Shown: one piece after another, positions 8,770-21,659 of the stretch
Layout: each line of letters opens with the position of its first letter
How positions within the stretch are numbered: position 1 is the first letter of the stretch
NCBI GenBank assembly: GCA_015179125.1
Contig: WHVA01000271.1
Span: forward strand, 62,001 to 126,000
Source: Gautieria morchelliformis
Lineage: Eukaryota; Basidiomycota; Agaricomycetes; Gomphales; Gomphaceae
Direction of reading: 5' to 3'
DNA: 64,000 bases
Program-made: the position numbers and the translations under genes
Notes under the pieces: model-generated
Databases searched by the model: none
Seen by the model: the letters and a program-made list of their open reading frames with translations, nothing else
What the model was told of the DNA's origin: nothing

Positions 8770-11700
8770 TCACCTGCCATTTCCCCTTCCTGATGGTGTC
8801 AATATGTCCCTGTATTGCTTTTCAAAGCGCTTGGTGTCATGTATGTATCTGAATAAATGCTCCATCGCCTTGTGTCCTCCCAGTAGCGTCTTTGCTGACT
8901 TTGCCCCTCTCTTCAACCTTCTCTCTAGCCTCCCTCTCTGCTCTCTATAAGCTGGGCAACCGAACAGGAAATGGTGTACTGTTTCTGGAGCGTTCTTGCG
9001 CGCTGGGCATAGGGGCGATTCTGCCTTCCCTATCTTGTGTAAGTGCTTGTTTGGCGCGATGTGTCCTGTTCTCAGCTGCACCAGCAGACTCGCTTTTTGT
9101 GATCTTCAAAAATGCTGCAGATGGCATTGTGGGATCAATTTCATGTGCATACACGGCTCTGGGGGACTTAGTGAATTTTTCCCTTGCTTCCCGCTTCAGT
9201 TTGCGTTGTGTCGTTGGATTTCTGCCGCTCTGCTTATTGGCAGTGTTCCTCAGACTCGACCGGTATGTGCCGCTTGCCCTAGTCTGTCCTTCCACTGCTC
9301 TTTTTGCCTCTTCATCGGCCCTTTCGTTCCCTCTCACCCCTTCATGTCCTGGTACCCATCTTAAAACCACCTCGGCTCCTGTCTGGCGTTCGACGAGATC
9401 TTGTATCTGTCTGTGTAGAGCGTTCACCATGTATTGTCCGGGTATGGCCCTTTCTTTTCAGGTGGCTTGGATTGCTGCCTGGCTGTCCATCGCTATTGTG
9501 TATCTCCCACCTCTCTCGGAGTTCAGCATCCTTGCACCCATTGCTGCCGCTGCCAGCTCCGCCTCGAACACGGTGTGCTCCCTTTCTGAGCCTAGGTGTA
9601 GCCTCACTAACCTCCTCTCTCTTCCGTTCCTGAATAGTACTGCCGCTGCCCCCACGCCCCCGTCTATGCTTGACCCATCGGTGTACACCATGACCTCTGC
9701 CTCATCATCGTTTAACTCGCTCTTCGCTTGCTCTTTGTTCGGCGGAATCCTCACTTTGAAGGCTGGGGCCCACTTTGGTCCGAACACTGTTGTCTGTATT
9801 TTTTCCATTGCGTCTGGCTCTAGATTATAAGTGTGCATTATCTCGTGCAGCGGAGGTCACTTTACGTATCTTTTCGCTGCTCTGCTCACTTTCTTCGCAA
9901 GTGGGTGGCTCTGGGGGAGACATGAAAGCCGCACTGCTGCCCTATGCGCTACTTTGGCTACTAGTAACAGGAAGGGGAGCAGATTGGCGTGTGCATCGAG
10001 GGTATTGTTGGCTGTTGTTGCGAGAGCTCCTGTAATATCTATTGCTGCTTGTCGCTGGATTCTCGCCAGTTTATTGATATATCCCTTGGTCCCCTTGCTT
10101 TTGTCCGTCTCTGGCACAAGAAAGACGTCAGCCGTGTATAACATTCTTGGACTGCCACCGTCATGTAGTATGTCCTCATGAACTTAGCTGTTACTCCCTT
10201 GGATGGCTTCGCCTGCCTTCTGTACTGGCCGATGTACGCCTCTCCCTTCTTCAACGCATAATTGACATGTTCTTTGAATCTTAACTCCTGGTCCATTATC
10301 ACCCCCAGGAATATGTGTGTTATTGTAGGCTTCACGACATGTTGCCCTATTTTTATTGATGATCTTTTCACCGGCCTGATTTTATTCGGCTTGTCTGGGT
10401 CTTTTTCTCTGCGTCTGGTAAGCCCACCAGACCGAACTTTTCCACCACCAACTGGCATTGATGTTTCTCTGCCCAGCTGTTCGCCCCGCCTGGTCTGGCC
10501 ATGATGTCTGATAGCTTCGCAAATGCATCTTCGAGGTCTGGCCCTTCAGCTATAATGGTGGTATCATCTATGAAGCCTACGCTTCCTTCCCCTTTGCTGT
10601 TCCACACTACGTCTATCAGATCGCCGTTGTAGAACTGGTATGCGATTGCGGAGAGTGGGCACCCCTGGTCCATGCCTCGTCCGATGGGCCTGGTCGCAGA
10701 CATGTAATCGTCGAAGCTTACTGTAGTGAGCCTGTCTTGGACTTTCCTGTGTATCCAATCGGTGTATTCCCTTGGTACCCCCCTTCTGCGCATGTTGTGA
10801 GTCAATCTGTCCAATATTATGCTAGGGAATGCTCCCTTGATGTCCAAATACAGTACTCCCAGTACGTTTCCCCTCCTCCACATGTTCTTCACCTCTGATA
10901 CCACATGATGTATGGCGTCAGTTGTCGCCCTCCCAGGTCTGCATCCAAAGTGGTTGTCAGGTAACAATCCGTACTTTTCCGTCATTTTTACCAGGTCTTC
11001 TGCCACGCATGTGGAGAGCACTTTGCCTATTGTGTCCATCAGTGTGATCGGACAGTATGCGCCTGGCACCATGTAATCTGCCTTGCCTGGTTTTCGGAGG
11101 ACCTTTGTTATCGAATCCCTCCACTCTGCCAGGTATACTTTGAGGTCGAAGGTCACACGGAATAGAGGACCTATGTACGGTATAAGGACATCAATACACT
11201 GCTTTATGAGCTCATTCGGGATACCATTTTCTCCTGGGGCCTTGAACCGATTGAGCTTGTCCACAGTTCTTCCGATCTGTTCATCCGAGATTGGTTGATA
11301 TTCGAACGCTGGGGGAGGGTACTCATAGTCCTCTGGTATTTGTTCCATCGTGTTTCCTGGCTTAGGGAAGAAAGTATTGAACAGCATTTCTGATTTTTGT
11401 TCATTTGTTTTTCCATTAGCCTCACACCATTTGTCTTCTTTGTCACCAGCATCGGTACTCATGCCTGTCCCCCATCGCTCGCGTCCGCCGAGGCATATTT
11501 GTGCGCCGCCCATATTGTATTCTGGTCTATGCCGTCAAGGAAGTCTTTCCAATGGTCTTTCTTCGACTTCTCTATGTCCTCTGCATAACGGTTCCTAGCG
11601 GCTCTATATTCTTCATGTGCTGCGTGCGTCGGATCATCTCTTCGCGCGTACAATCTCCTACTGAGCCGCCTGGTCTCCGCTTTGGTTTGTGACAGTTGTG

Positions 11701-12691
11701 TGGACCACCATCGCTTCATGTACACTGACAGTTTGTTTTTTGGCACTAGTCCCTCTGTTGTCTACAGGATGGCCGCTGTTAGCTCTTGCAAGCAATGGTG
11801 GAACTGTTGGGAGGTGAGCGGTATGGGCTCTCTGATTCTGTCTTTTAACTTAGCTTCGAGTGTTTTTCTGTATTCCCTCCAGTCTACTTGTCTATAGTTG
11901 GGTTTCAGGGGCTGCACGCTGGTCTTGACAGATATGTCAATTGTGGTATCCACGGGGATGTGATCGGTTTTAGGTGGTCTGTCCTCCGGCACTGTACTGC
12001 AACTGATCATGTTTTCTATGACTGAGGTAGAGATGAAGACATTATCTGTTCGAGTATAATTTCCCATGGCCATGGCTCTCAGCGTGGGCACTTCTTTGGG
12101 CAGCGCCATGTGCAGTCCGTGATCTGCTACTGCATCTAAGAGTATCTGTGCTTCGTCTAGGTTGGCCCTGGTGAATAGATGTGAGTTGCACAGCTCGTCC
12201 CACATAGGGTGGTGCCTGTTGAAGTCCCCTAGCCATATCATTCCCTCTATCTCCCTCTCCTGCATGTATCCTTCTGCTGCTCTCTGTTGCATATATTTCT
12301 GTACGGTTCTGATACTGTTAGATTGTGCGCAGTCTGCATATATATTGATAATGAGAATGTCACCCATGTTGGTCTTGATTTTCACCGCCGTAGTGTCTGG
12401 CGATCCTATCTCCACCGCCCCCCATGCACTCATAGCTACCTTTTCGCTTATTAACATCATTGATCTTGTTTGTGCTTCCTTGTCGTGGAAATGTGTTTTG
12501 GGATAGACCGAATACCAGGTAGGTGTAGCTCTGGAGTTGCCTAGGAAGTCAATATATGGTTCTTGGATCACTAAGATGTCATAAGGTTCAGGTGAGCACT
12601 TAGCTAGTGTTTCTACCGTTGCCGTTAGTGATTTATTGACGTTCTGTTGTCTGATTCTCAATTTTTGCACTTGTTGGTTCTCACTGTTCAT
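8770..12691 (-). pseudogene. LINE B ORF2 (endonuclease, reverse transcriptase, RNase H)
   Basis: The endonuclease (12691-11762) is intact with IQEPY, GDFNRHHPMWDE and TDHIPVD. It ends at a GAG-to-TAG stop. RT (about 11513-10368) shows FKAPGENGIPN, YLDIKGAFPS, MDQGCPLSAI and the catalytic FIDDTTI box (usual Y/F-x-D-D). RNase H (9838-8945) shows YTDGSSIDGG (Asp), FEAELAAAAMG (Glu), AMDSQAA (Asp) and WVPGHEGVRGNERAD. The C-terminal zinc finger is near 9000, where CPARKN has lost its second Cys. Other lesions are CGA to TGA near 11459, a one-base deletion near 11430, a stop near 9857 and a frameshift near 9080. Role: target-primed reverse transcription. Confidence 0.92.
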
Positions 12692-14496
12692 CCTTGATGC
12701 GTGCTGTTGTTGTTGCCGTTCTGCTGTACTGTTTGAGCTCGCTCGCGGCTGACTCCGATCCCGTAGTCATCTTGTCTGCTTTGTCAGCCTTCACCCTGGT
12801 CCCTGTCTTGCCATCCTTGATCCATGTGTCCAACCCTCGGGTTGGCTCCTCATCCTCTTCCATGCGTGTTTCCTCTGCTTTCGATTCTTCCCCTGTGTCT
12901 CGGGTTGTCTGGTTCCGTCTGGGTTCTCTCCCTGCTCCTATCTTCTGCCTGTCTCCCTATCTGTTTTTCCATTTCCACTGCTTTCCACCTTCTGTCCTCT
13001 TGCTCTCTAAGTCTCTTTATAAGGTCCCCTGCATCCGCTGCATCTTCCACCTCCTGGTGTTGCTCCCACCTCCAAGGGTCGTCACTAGGGAAAAATCTGT
13101 ACGTATGTTCTGGGTCACTCTTCTCCACCACTGTGCATGCTGACTTGAATACTGGGCATGTCCTATCCCATGACGCGTGCCCTGTTGTGTCGCAATTCGT
13201 GCACTTGAACTTGCTCGGGTTGTTTCCCTGACATTCAGCTGTCCTGTGCTCCTCTCCACATGTTCCGCACGTGTCCCGACTGTTGCATTCTGTGGCGATG
13301 TGACGTGCGTTGTATCTCTGGCAGTTCAAGCATCACCATGGCTCTCTTTTCATTCTTCTGGCCCAGGTTCTATTTCCTGATATTATCAGCCCATCCCTTA
13401 TACTTTGATTCGCGGCTTCTGTGGATCTGAATTTTGCGATGATGTGTGCCGATCGCTGTCCCGCCGTCCTCCTGTGGGCAGGCTTTATTCACCAGGTTGA
13501 GAGCAGGGAGCCATCGGGCAGCTTTGAATCCCTCTCAATCTTTCTCATCTCTGCCATGGCCTCGGGTGAGTGACTCAGCGGTACGTACTCCACTACCACT
13601 GATAGCACTCTGTCTTTTATCATTGCCGTTCCGCTGAATTTGCTTAGGAATGTCCTTTTGTTTGCTTGCACCCACTTCGCCACCTCCTCTGTTTCCATGT
13701 TGAGCACCACCCCTCCATTTGCTAGCTTCTTGGCTCTGATAAAGCTTATGTCGATTCGTTCTGGATCTGGCTTGAGGTTGCTTATTGCTTTGTTTGCCTT
13801 CGCTACCAGCTCCTGCTCCATGAGCCTGTTCAGCTCATCCTGCTCCCATTGCATGTCTCCATCGATTAGTATTTGCCTCGCTTTTGCTTTTGCTTTTGCC
13901 AGGTTATTCATGTGTGATAAAGGTACATTACCTTTCAGCGCTGCTGCATATGTGGCCCCTCTTGCTCCGCTTCCCCCTTGCCACTCTCTCTGTCCTCCTA
14001 TGTTATTTAGATGCTCTATTACGTTCCTGGCCCCTTCTGTAGCTTCCTCCGTGACCTCCGTCGCCTCCTTTGCCCTGTCTGCGGCTGCTTCAATCTTGAT
14101 CAGAGTCATCTCTAGGTGTTTTTCGACATGTTGTAAAACTGCCGCTCCTGCTGCTCTTGCCGCTTCTTCCATCACCAAGATGGCCACTGCTCTCACTCCC
14201 TCCTGCAGAGTTTTGCCACTGACGTTGTGTGCAAGTGACAGTAGTGCGTAGCTTAGTTGCTCTGTCAACAACGGGTCATCCTTCACGTAGTACCCATGTT
14301 TGTCTAGGAACTGCCTCGCTTGTTCTCTTGTTTTCACTGACGTATTCGGCTCTAGCAGCAGCTCTGTTCTAGCTTTGTTGCTGGCTTTCTGTGTGGTGCC
14401 TGCTCCTGTGCCCAATTGTGACATGGCGGGCACCTGGGGATCGACGCTTGGAGGCTTCGTTTTTGTGGCTTCTTTTTCAGGGAAGCTCGGCGTCAC
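12688..14496 (-). pseudogene. LINE B ORF1 (nucleic-acid-binding protein)
   Basis: The first 335 codons are open. They give a low-complexity N-terminus, then a helical Ala/Glu-rich region (about residues 100-165) that may be a coiled coil, then the conserved block GGSGARGATYAAALKG and ISFIRAKKLANGGVVLNMET, an RRM-like region. The later part carries CCHC knuckles (CNSRDTCGTCGEEHRTAEC, CTNCDTTGHASWDRTC). Stops, by comparison with LINE E, are: TGG to TGA after LLSTW (about 13490), CGA to TGA before CLNCQRYN (about 13327) and CGA to TGA in RGRG (about 12850). The first codon at 14494-14496 is GTG where ATG would be expected. The stop overlaps the ORF2 start (ATGA). Confidence 0.88.
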
Positions 14497-14608
14497 CGCT
14501 GGCTATAGTCAGTGATGTGCTAGCGTGAGGTTTGGCTAGCGTGTGTGTAGGAAAAGTGTTCTTGGGTTTTTGGGTGTGGTGGTAGGCGTGAGAAAATCTC
14601 GAATTGAT

Positions 14609-16699
14609 GTTTAATAAGTACCACTAATTAGAACAAATAATACAACTCTTAAGGCAGCATATTAGCAAAACAGGAGGTCTGGGATGAGTGGAGAAATATA
14701 GTAAGGGGGGTGGGAACTTCAAAGTCGCAATAACACAACATAATCAGACTGCCCAAGAAAAAGGCAAACGACACAAGGCCAACATGGAGGATCTGCCAAT
14801 ACTAGTATAAAACAGCCAGAAAACCACAATACATGAAAAACGATTATGGGGACAACTTGAACAGGAGCAACTGAAAATAAAACTCCGTAAAAGGAACAAC
14901 CTAGAAAAGAGAAGATTATGATAATATACATGAGACCACTATCCGTACATATAAATGTAGAACGAAGGAGTTATAATAAAACTGTTATTCTATGATCTAC
15001 TTGAGATCGTCTGTCCTTATATACTAGATACTATGCTCCTAGATGCTGTGTCGATGCCGTGCCGGTGTGCCAGCATCCCGGAGTCGAGAGCGTTCTCGAA
15101 CTCCCGGCTAAGTGCGTGCCGGCTCTGCCTCGGCCGTATCATCGTCCCGATTACTAACAATAAGTGAGTTATACACGGTTCACAGGGGTTAGCGCCGCGT
15201 GGTGCTAAACGGTGGTAATCGCCGGTACGCAGCACTGGCCACCAGCATGCACCACCACTCGGCCGTGCTGACTGATGCTGTCCACGGCCAACCTGTACCT
15301 CACGGCCTCGAACGCCGACGCAGGGCAGACCCGCAACATGTGGCCAGTGGTGAGTACTACCCGCCACTGATAAACAGCGGATATCACTGATTAACAGTAC
15401 ATGCCCCGTTTCTACCCATCATGCCTCGCAGGGGGAAACGATCCACACCAGGGAATCCGGCGGTGGCACACAAGAAAGCTCAGACCACTGCAGGAAGAAA
15501 GGCACTTGTCATCTGTTCCAGAGGGACTGATAACAAGTGTCGAAACCATTGCGGACCAGTGCTCGGATACTGGTCCGCAGTGGCTTCAATGAAGCTGCGG
15601 CGAAGTTGGAAGACGCACATTGATGTGCAGTAAACAAAATGACTTTAAGTACAATTAGGCACTGCTCATCAGTGTCCAATCACTGCTTAGAAGTTCAAAT
15701 TATAAGTATAGAAGTCACTGGTATCAAGTGCTAGTATACACTGCTGTAGGAGCTGAAAAAAGAATACAATCCGGGCAGCGGGAACAAGGGCAAAGTTCGG
15801 TTGTACTCGAGGTAGCGAAAGGCATGAACCAGATGGTAGGACGTCGGGTATGCAGCCAAACACTGCGACAAGGGGCGTCGTAAGTCTGAGTGAAGATGTG
15901 ACTTGTGAAAATGAGACGAGGGCGGAATGGAGGACATTGAGACGTGCTGTAGGAGGATAAATACGAAGTGGCATTGGCAAAGGTTGGTCCGTCTGCATTG
16001 CTAGTCGGTGAGCCTGGGATTTCAATCGTCGTGAATTGGTCAGTATTAGTGAGAGGTGCGCAGACCCAGCTTACGAAAAACCATGCTGGGAATGGGGGAA
16101 AGACATGCGCACCAAGTTAGTTTGGTCTACGATTCTCTTTCACCGGAGATGTTTTGCCAGCATTGCCAGTTGGCGAAACGCGGCTTTCAATCGTTCCCTG
16201 CTGGCCAGTGTTGGTGAGGGCAGCGTCGCGCTTACCTTACGATCAGACGCCACGGGACAGAGCACCAGTGGCCACGATTGGGTGCTGGCTGTGGACGAAA
16301 CAGGGTGGGGCGCAGACGGACACGCGAGTGTACGGCGGGGTACAGTGAGGAGGCCCAGAGCTGGTGAGTCTCAGCGCGGAATGTTAGATAACAGCGCTCA
16401 CCTGAGAGTGGGAGCGAGTGGTGACGAGGTTCCTCGTGGAAACTCGATGGTGCGCCAATGGCCACCACTTGACGTTGGGTGCGAGTGACGTCCGATGGGA
16501 CCTGTTGAACCACGGTGCCACGCGTTGTGTGACAACGCGCAGCAGCGTGCGGTCCCGATCGAGGGTGGGTGCAGGTGGGTGCGAGTGCTGCAAATGGTAA
16601 TTGCCAGTGTGGACTGCCGAAAGTCAGCGGCCGTTGATGCCGGGCGGCCCCAGGCCCGGTGAACCGTGTATTACTATTGAATTCCACCCTTATGCATTC
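14609..16699 (+). other. No gene recognised
   Basis: About 2.1 kb with no convincing reading frame. Overlapping short frames on both strands between 15017 and 16700 have no motif I recognise. A perfect inverted repeat (15550-15560 with 15569-15579, loop of 8) is present. Confidence 0.5.
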
Positions 16700-17990
16700 C
16701 CAGTACAACTTCTTATGATTTTGGATATCGATCGCGGCTGTGCTTCAATTTGAGGCGTGACGTATGCAAAACCTATGTCTCGCTAGGGCATCCCTTACAG
16801 CGGCATCATCTCAATTTTCAGCGTACTAGTCGACACCGCTGATCGCATTCAAGCGATGTTTCTTTGGCAGTGTGCTGTAACGAATGTAATAATGAGGAAG
16901 GTAGGCACTCTCGACTATCTAGGACACTTGTCCATCCCCCAACGTAGCTCACACAAGTTGCACCAGCTAGATTTAGAGCGACACTGAGTGTCGCCCCCGA
17001 TGAGGACCTTGGAAATACATATTGGCGTACTATATTCGCGAGGTCACTTACGGCTGCTCACGTGAAGCTCTCTGGTTCGAAGTGATCTTTTTGAAGAAAA
17101 AGGTCTAAACTTGGCTGTCGGCTCCTGGTGACGAGGGGATCATTTGACTACCTCAGAGGTACGACGGGAAGCGACCTAGTCATGGTTTTCCCATGATTTT
17201 ACACGTCAAAAAATATCGAAATCGAAATCCAGGGGTAACTCATTCTAACTTACCCACTGGCACGTTGGTTTCAAGACATACGAGCACTCCACCGCCCTGC
17301 GTGTTTGGCGGTTGTCACTCGGTCAAAGTCGAGGATTCCCATCAAGCTGCGACGATGATTATCATATTCTTCTGCCGCGGCTCTGCTGTTTTATATCATG
17401 ATCAAGGGTCGCGGACACACATGCACGAACTTATCCATTACGAACCGACATTCCCGTCGAGCTCATGAGAGAACTCGGTATCTATCATGCACGCCATCTG
17501 AAACCGACCAGAGTTCTATTCGGTACTCTCGAAGATCATAGACGCAACTCTTCGGGTGTTGCAGTGGGCACACATTCTCAGTCGCACTACAGGAATCTGG
17601 CCACCAACTGATGGTGGTGGTCCGCTATTAGACCCGCGTTGACGGCCTGGGGATTACTATTTCATTCCCCGATGTCAAGATAGACAAAGAGACTCTGATA
17701 TACCAGGGCATGGAAGAATCACTGGCTCTGAAGACTCAGATTCGCCCATTTGTTAGTGCGAGAGTATTTGGGACAGCAACCCCCTTGTACGCCTTCTCCC
17801 AAACAGCCGGATCACGCTGAGCGAGCTTGCATGATGCACCATTTCATGGATGTATATTTCTTTCTTTTCATCCCATATTGCGTCTTTCTTGGATGATTAG
17901 ATTTACCAATTTTGCGACAGGGTGTTGTAGACACCGCCAGGCCTGCATAATGTCCCAAATTATCCCAACCCTACGATCAGATTTCGCACC
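16700..17990 (+). repeat. Duplicated segment S1, copy A
   Basis: Homologous to 30355-31415 (plus) and to 56945-56135 (minus). Recognisable shared stretches are GGTAGGCACTCTCGACTATCT, AAGTGATCTTTTTGAAGAAA, CCCATGATTTTACAC, CACTCCACCGCCCTGCG and ACGAACCGACATTCCCGTCG. A tract at about 16835-16885 is absent from the third copy. Conceptual frames are broken in every copy, so this may be a decayed gene or a transposon remnant. No domain recognised. Confidence 0.7.
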
Positions 17991-18059
17991 TGGCACGATT
18001 CCCGCAGCGTCTGCATGACAATGCACGGCAGTTCTCGGGCGCACCTATCGTTGATGCTG

Positions 18060-19330
18060 GTCGATATGTGCGTTTCTCGATACTGAGACGCCAAGGTCGA
18101 GAAGAGGCACCTCGGTCTTTTCCAGGACGTCATGAGTCAGCCCTCTCCAGCACGCGCCGTCCTCTGCTCCAGGACTTCACGAGCCGGCCTTTTCCAGCAC
18201 GCGGCATCCTCTATTCCAGAACTTCACGTGCCAGCCTCTTCCAGCACTAGAATGGCCGTACGACTCGCCGTCACCGATCCATGGTGACGGACGTAGCCCC
18301 GAGACTTCATAGCACCAGCAGGACCTGTGGTATACGTCCTCCACCCGTCCATGAACACAGCCCTCAAAGTTTGTCGTTGACGGTGCTAGTAATGGGGTGA
18401 TTTCGTGTCATGACCAAGCGCGCGTCTCTATAACTCCCATACGGCAGCGGCAACACCACTGCTAACCAATATTGGCAAGCTATGTCAGGTGCAAGTTACT
18501 ACCCACGTTACTACACTTGGATAAGGACAAGGAGTGTAGGTCGATAGTATGATACCACATAGACATCCGATAAGTACGTTCTTTTTACTCTGGATTCAAC
18601 TAGTAACTGACGGAAAACGCTGCAAGATTAAGATGCACCGATTCAGCCAGTCCCTACCTGGGACACGCTTTATGACACAGAGGCAGTGAACATATTGTAG
18701 CAAGAGATGGTTCTGCAGACGAGTGTTTGGCCATGCCCCTGCATGGCACCTCTAAGACGGATTATCTGGTCCCAATCTATCTTATCATCAAGGTAGCCTC
18801 TTCTCTCGAACGGCCGCCTGATGGTTGCGTATCAGATACGTGTGTCATGCTCTTATGGCAACGGCCCGGGTGCATGTGGTTCGGGTTCATTGCTGCACTT
18901 CGCCACCAGATTATTGTACGAGTGCCGTGGTTCCGGTCGACTGATTGAGACGCTTACATCCCTTCCCTCCGCCGACGCGCGTTGATTGTTTCTGGCCTTG
19001 CAACCTCGCGCGGCGCCGCAATGGACACTGCCATGCTTAGACTCCTTTTCTTCAGTCCGGAAGCTGTCACACTCCTCTTCTTCGATTCGCCACAATACTT
19101 CCCAGGATCTTCCGGTCGCATCTCCATCTTTGATTCGTGCAATCCTCCCTCAGTGGAGACGATTGATCACTCGGACATGGCGAGAGCAGACAAAAGGCTA
19201 TCCGGAACCAATTTCCCAACTTGTCCAAATGCAGCTCGGCATTTCAGGATCGATACATCCAATGGAGTAGTGGGGGTCTCCTGCAAAGCTTCTCTCCAGC
19301 GGCATTGGTACTAGCCCAGAGTACCTGCCC
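18060..19330 (+). repeat. Duplicated segment S2, copy A
   Basis: Homologous to the reverse strand of 27050-28150. The two share blocks such as GTCGTTGACGGTGCTAGTAATG, GTAGCAAGAGATGGTTCT and ATCTTATCATCAAGGTAGCCTC. In frame the copies keep GPIYLIIKVASS-like and SGLATSRG-A-DTAM peptides, followed by a run rich in hydrophobic residues, so the ancestor was probably a gene. Both copies are frameshifted. Function unrecognised. Confidence 0.65.
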
Positions 19331-20143
19331 TGCAAGCGGAGAAACGGGCGTCTATTTGTGTCAAAGCGCATGAAGTCAATGAAGTCTGGCGCCCCTACTA
19401 TATCGACGGAGAGTTATGCCTTGTTTTCTAATATCGAGGTGAGCCATGTTACTGAACAGCGCATAAAGCCTTTATATTCCCTGTTACAAGATCTTCCCAT
19501 GGAGGCCCGCCTTCCCTTCCTTATTATAGTATTCCTTGCCTGCCGCGATCTCATTGACGAGGGTGTCGCTCTACCCGTTCAGTTCCTCCTTGGGCGTACC
19601 CCTTCATCCCCTGGGCTGATGATCCCGGGTTAAAGGGTGAATGCTTCCACCGTGATGCATGCTATTCCGCCAAGCTGCAGCATCAGGACATCCCCGGACA
19701 AATGCAGGTATCTGGCCGCTTCCATTCTGCATACCTATTGACATGGATATTTGTCCGTTTCGACCTCATCACTACGCAGTTTGATGGAAGAGTAAAGGCA
19801 GGTTGGGGCTCCATACGCCCTTTTAAATGCACCTGTTCCATCTTTTCATGGTGGGGAGAACGAAATAAACTTGACCCTCTGACTCTCTCCCCCATATCGG
19901 TGCACATTTAGTGCATTTGTCCGTATTCGCATAAAAGTAGTACGACGTCGTCGGGGTGGGCTGATGTCTGGAGGAGGAGCATGAGTCTGATTGTAAAGTA
20001 ATGTTCAGAACTATCTGCAGTAAATCTCGAGGGAAGCCGGAATCATGGTATCAGATATACATCAGCGGTCGACCCGGAGATAGAAACTAGTCGTACTCGC
20101 TTACATCGTATCTGGAATATTAATACAATGGTTTCTAACATAA
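19331..20143 (+). other. No gene recognised
   Basis: Only short unrelated frames (for example 19358-19633, 91 codons) without a recognisable motif or splice context. Confidence 0.45.
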
Positions 20144-20524
20144 TTAAGGGATAAAAAAAATTATCTTCCTACTTCCCCCACCACTCCGCCTGTTGCGGCG
20201 AAGTTCGTCCTCTCGGGCCTTTTCCAGTTCCCGGCGTTCCCTTTCCTTCCAACGTTGGTGCTGCTCATCAATGAGCAGATCATACAGGAGCTTAATATAG
20301 TGTCCGTCACGATGGCTGTGGGGTGAAATGGGCGGCTCGAGGGGGTGTCCGCGGAGGATTGGGAAACGGGCTTCCAATTGGGCCTTTTGGAGGCGGTCGG
20401 TCGTCGACTCCACTATCAAGTCGTGGAGCTGTAGGTTTATAAGTCTCTACTAGAAACAAAAATAACTACTATTAGTTCTCACCTCTAGGAACCGTGATGC
20501 AAAATGATGGACTGTGAGGCCCAT
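20144..20524 (-). CDS. Hypothetical 114-residue protein, two exons
   Basis: Predicted on the minus strand: exon 1 20524-20483 (ATG, 14 codons), a 36-base intron with GTGAGA donor and TAG acceptor, and exon 2 20446-20144 ending in a stop. The joined frame is continuous. The product has a hydrophobic-amphipathic N-terminus (MGLTVHHFASRFLERLINLQ), a Pro/His-rich middle, and a strongly charged helical C-terminus (WKERERRELEKAREDELRR) that could form a coiled coil or bind nucleic acid. I recognise no family. Codon use and the clean splice support a real gene, but it could be the end of a larger decayed one. Confidence 0.45.
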
Positions 20525-21659
20525 TTTATACAAAATTTGGCACCTCTCTCTAGGTGCGAGGAGAGAGATTGACACTGGTCAGGGATATGGAAGGTGAGTT
20601 TGAGCATGGAACGTGTAAGTGCCAATGACACTGACCCTCATTGTTAGAGCCAGAGTCCGCCTCTGACTCCACACGGATAAGGCTGGGGTGGCTAGACATG
20701 GCAAGAGGGTGGCGATGGGTGGGGGTCAAGAGTGGGAGATGCGGACTTCAAACCATCTTGCTTCCCTCTATATAGTCCGACAGGTTAGTCGAAGGCACAC
20801 TATTGGCCAAACCGAAAAGGTGACAACCCTGCACCCTAGTGCGAACCGACTTCTTCTCATATTCACATGGGCGGAAGGTGTCTTCAAAGGGTGTACGGTG
20901 CGGTACGCCGAAATTATTATTATTTTCTATACATACATTGGGCTGATTATCAAGATCGTTAAGGTCACTGGCTCGATAGAGGCCCATGGGGTGCGTTCAC
21001 ACTAGCAGCATTCACACGGGGAGCTGAGGGTTACGGGGAGGTGCCTGGAAGGCGCGCACACCATCTCTGTAGCCATTGACAGAAAACTAGTGGGGGTGTC
21101 AGTGGGGACTGCGCGAGGGTGGGGGTGAGGCTCCTTACCAGCGCCATGGACTCATAGAGATCCACATATCTTTGGTCTGGCGACACGTGCCGGCCGCGCC
21201 AGCGGTCTCACTCGTCGCCAAATCTGGTCGTGGGTTTTGAGTCGCCTTGACGCTCCCAAATCGAAGATCGCCAGGTCAGAGACAGTCTGTGTGCACCCTT
21301 CGAGGTTGCGTTGGACAAGTCGCATGAGATGAGGGTTATTTTCCTTTCGTGCATGGAACTGTGCTCTTTTCACTCACAATCAAGCCCTGAAAACATGCTG
21401 CACACCTACCTTTGCCCAATACGTCCCAGGTCCACTGCCCGTGGTTACGAGTGCCGTAGACAATGCCGCAGCAAACTCAATCCAATCATTGAGACTGCCT
21501 AGGGCTTCGAATGCAAGCGCATCCCGAGGACAATCAAACATAACGCGGCACGTCTCCGTCTTACGCCGGGCCTAGTAGTCCAACCTGCGTTTTCAATAGA
21601 AGTCCCAAAAGCGGCAGCTAATCATAGGGAGTGCGAGCCAGATGCTTGCGGTCGAATTA
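20525..21659 (+). other. No gene recognised
   Basis: Short frames only (20688-21005, 21152-21373), no motif; GT-rich tracts near 21060-21130. Confidence 0.4.

Larger units (their letters stand above)
8551..14598 (-). mobile_element. Tad1-like LINE B, full length (6.05 kb)
   Basis: The reference copy in this window. The 10-base target-site duplication TCGAATTGAT is at 8541-8550 and 14599-14608. The minus-strand order is 5' UTR of about 100 bases, ORF1 (14496-12688), ORF2 (12691-8770), 3' UTR with stem-loop, and a poly-A tail seen as T at 8558-8577. It is dead: several stops and frameshifts occur in both ORFs. Two ORFs, apurinic-type endonuclease, RT, RNase H and a C-terminal zinc finger match the fungal Tad1/I-like group; clade placement would need a tree. 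Confidence 0.93.

Noticed and set aside
8892-9830. 312-codon plus-strand ORF
   Set aside because: Exactly antisense to LINE B RNase H; a shadow of ORF2.
16036-16488. 150-codon ORF, Arg/Gly/Ser-rich
   Set aside because: Composition follows local GGTGCGAGTG-type sequence; no motif, and competing frames on the other strand.
17056-17075. CTCTGGTTCGAAGTGAT as a tRNA B box
   Set aside because: Part of repeated segment S1 with no cloverleaf or A box around it; no tRNA gene could be folded by eye.
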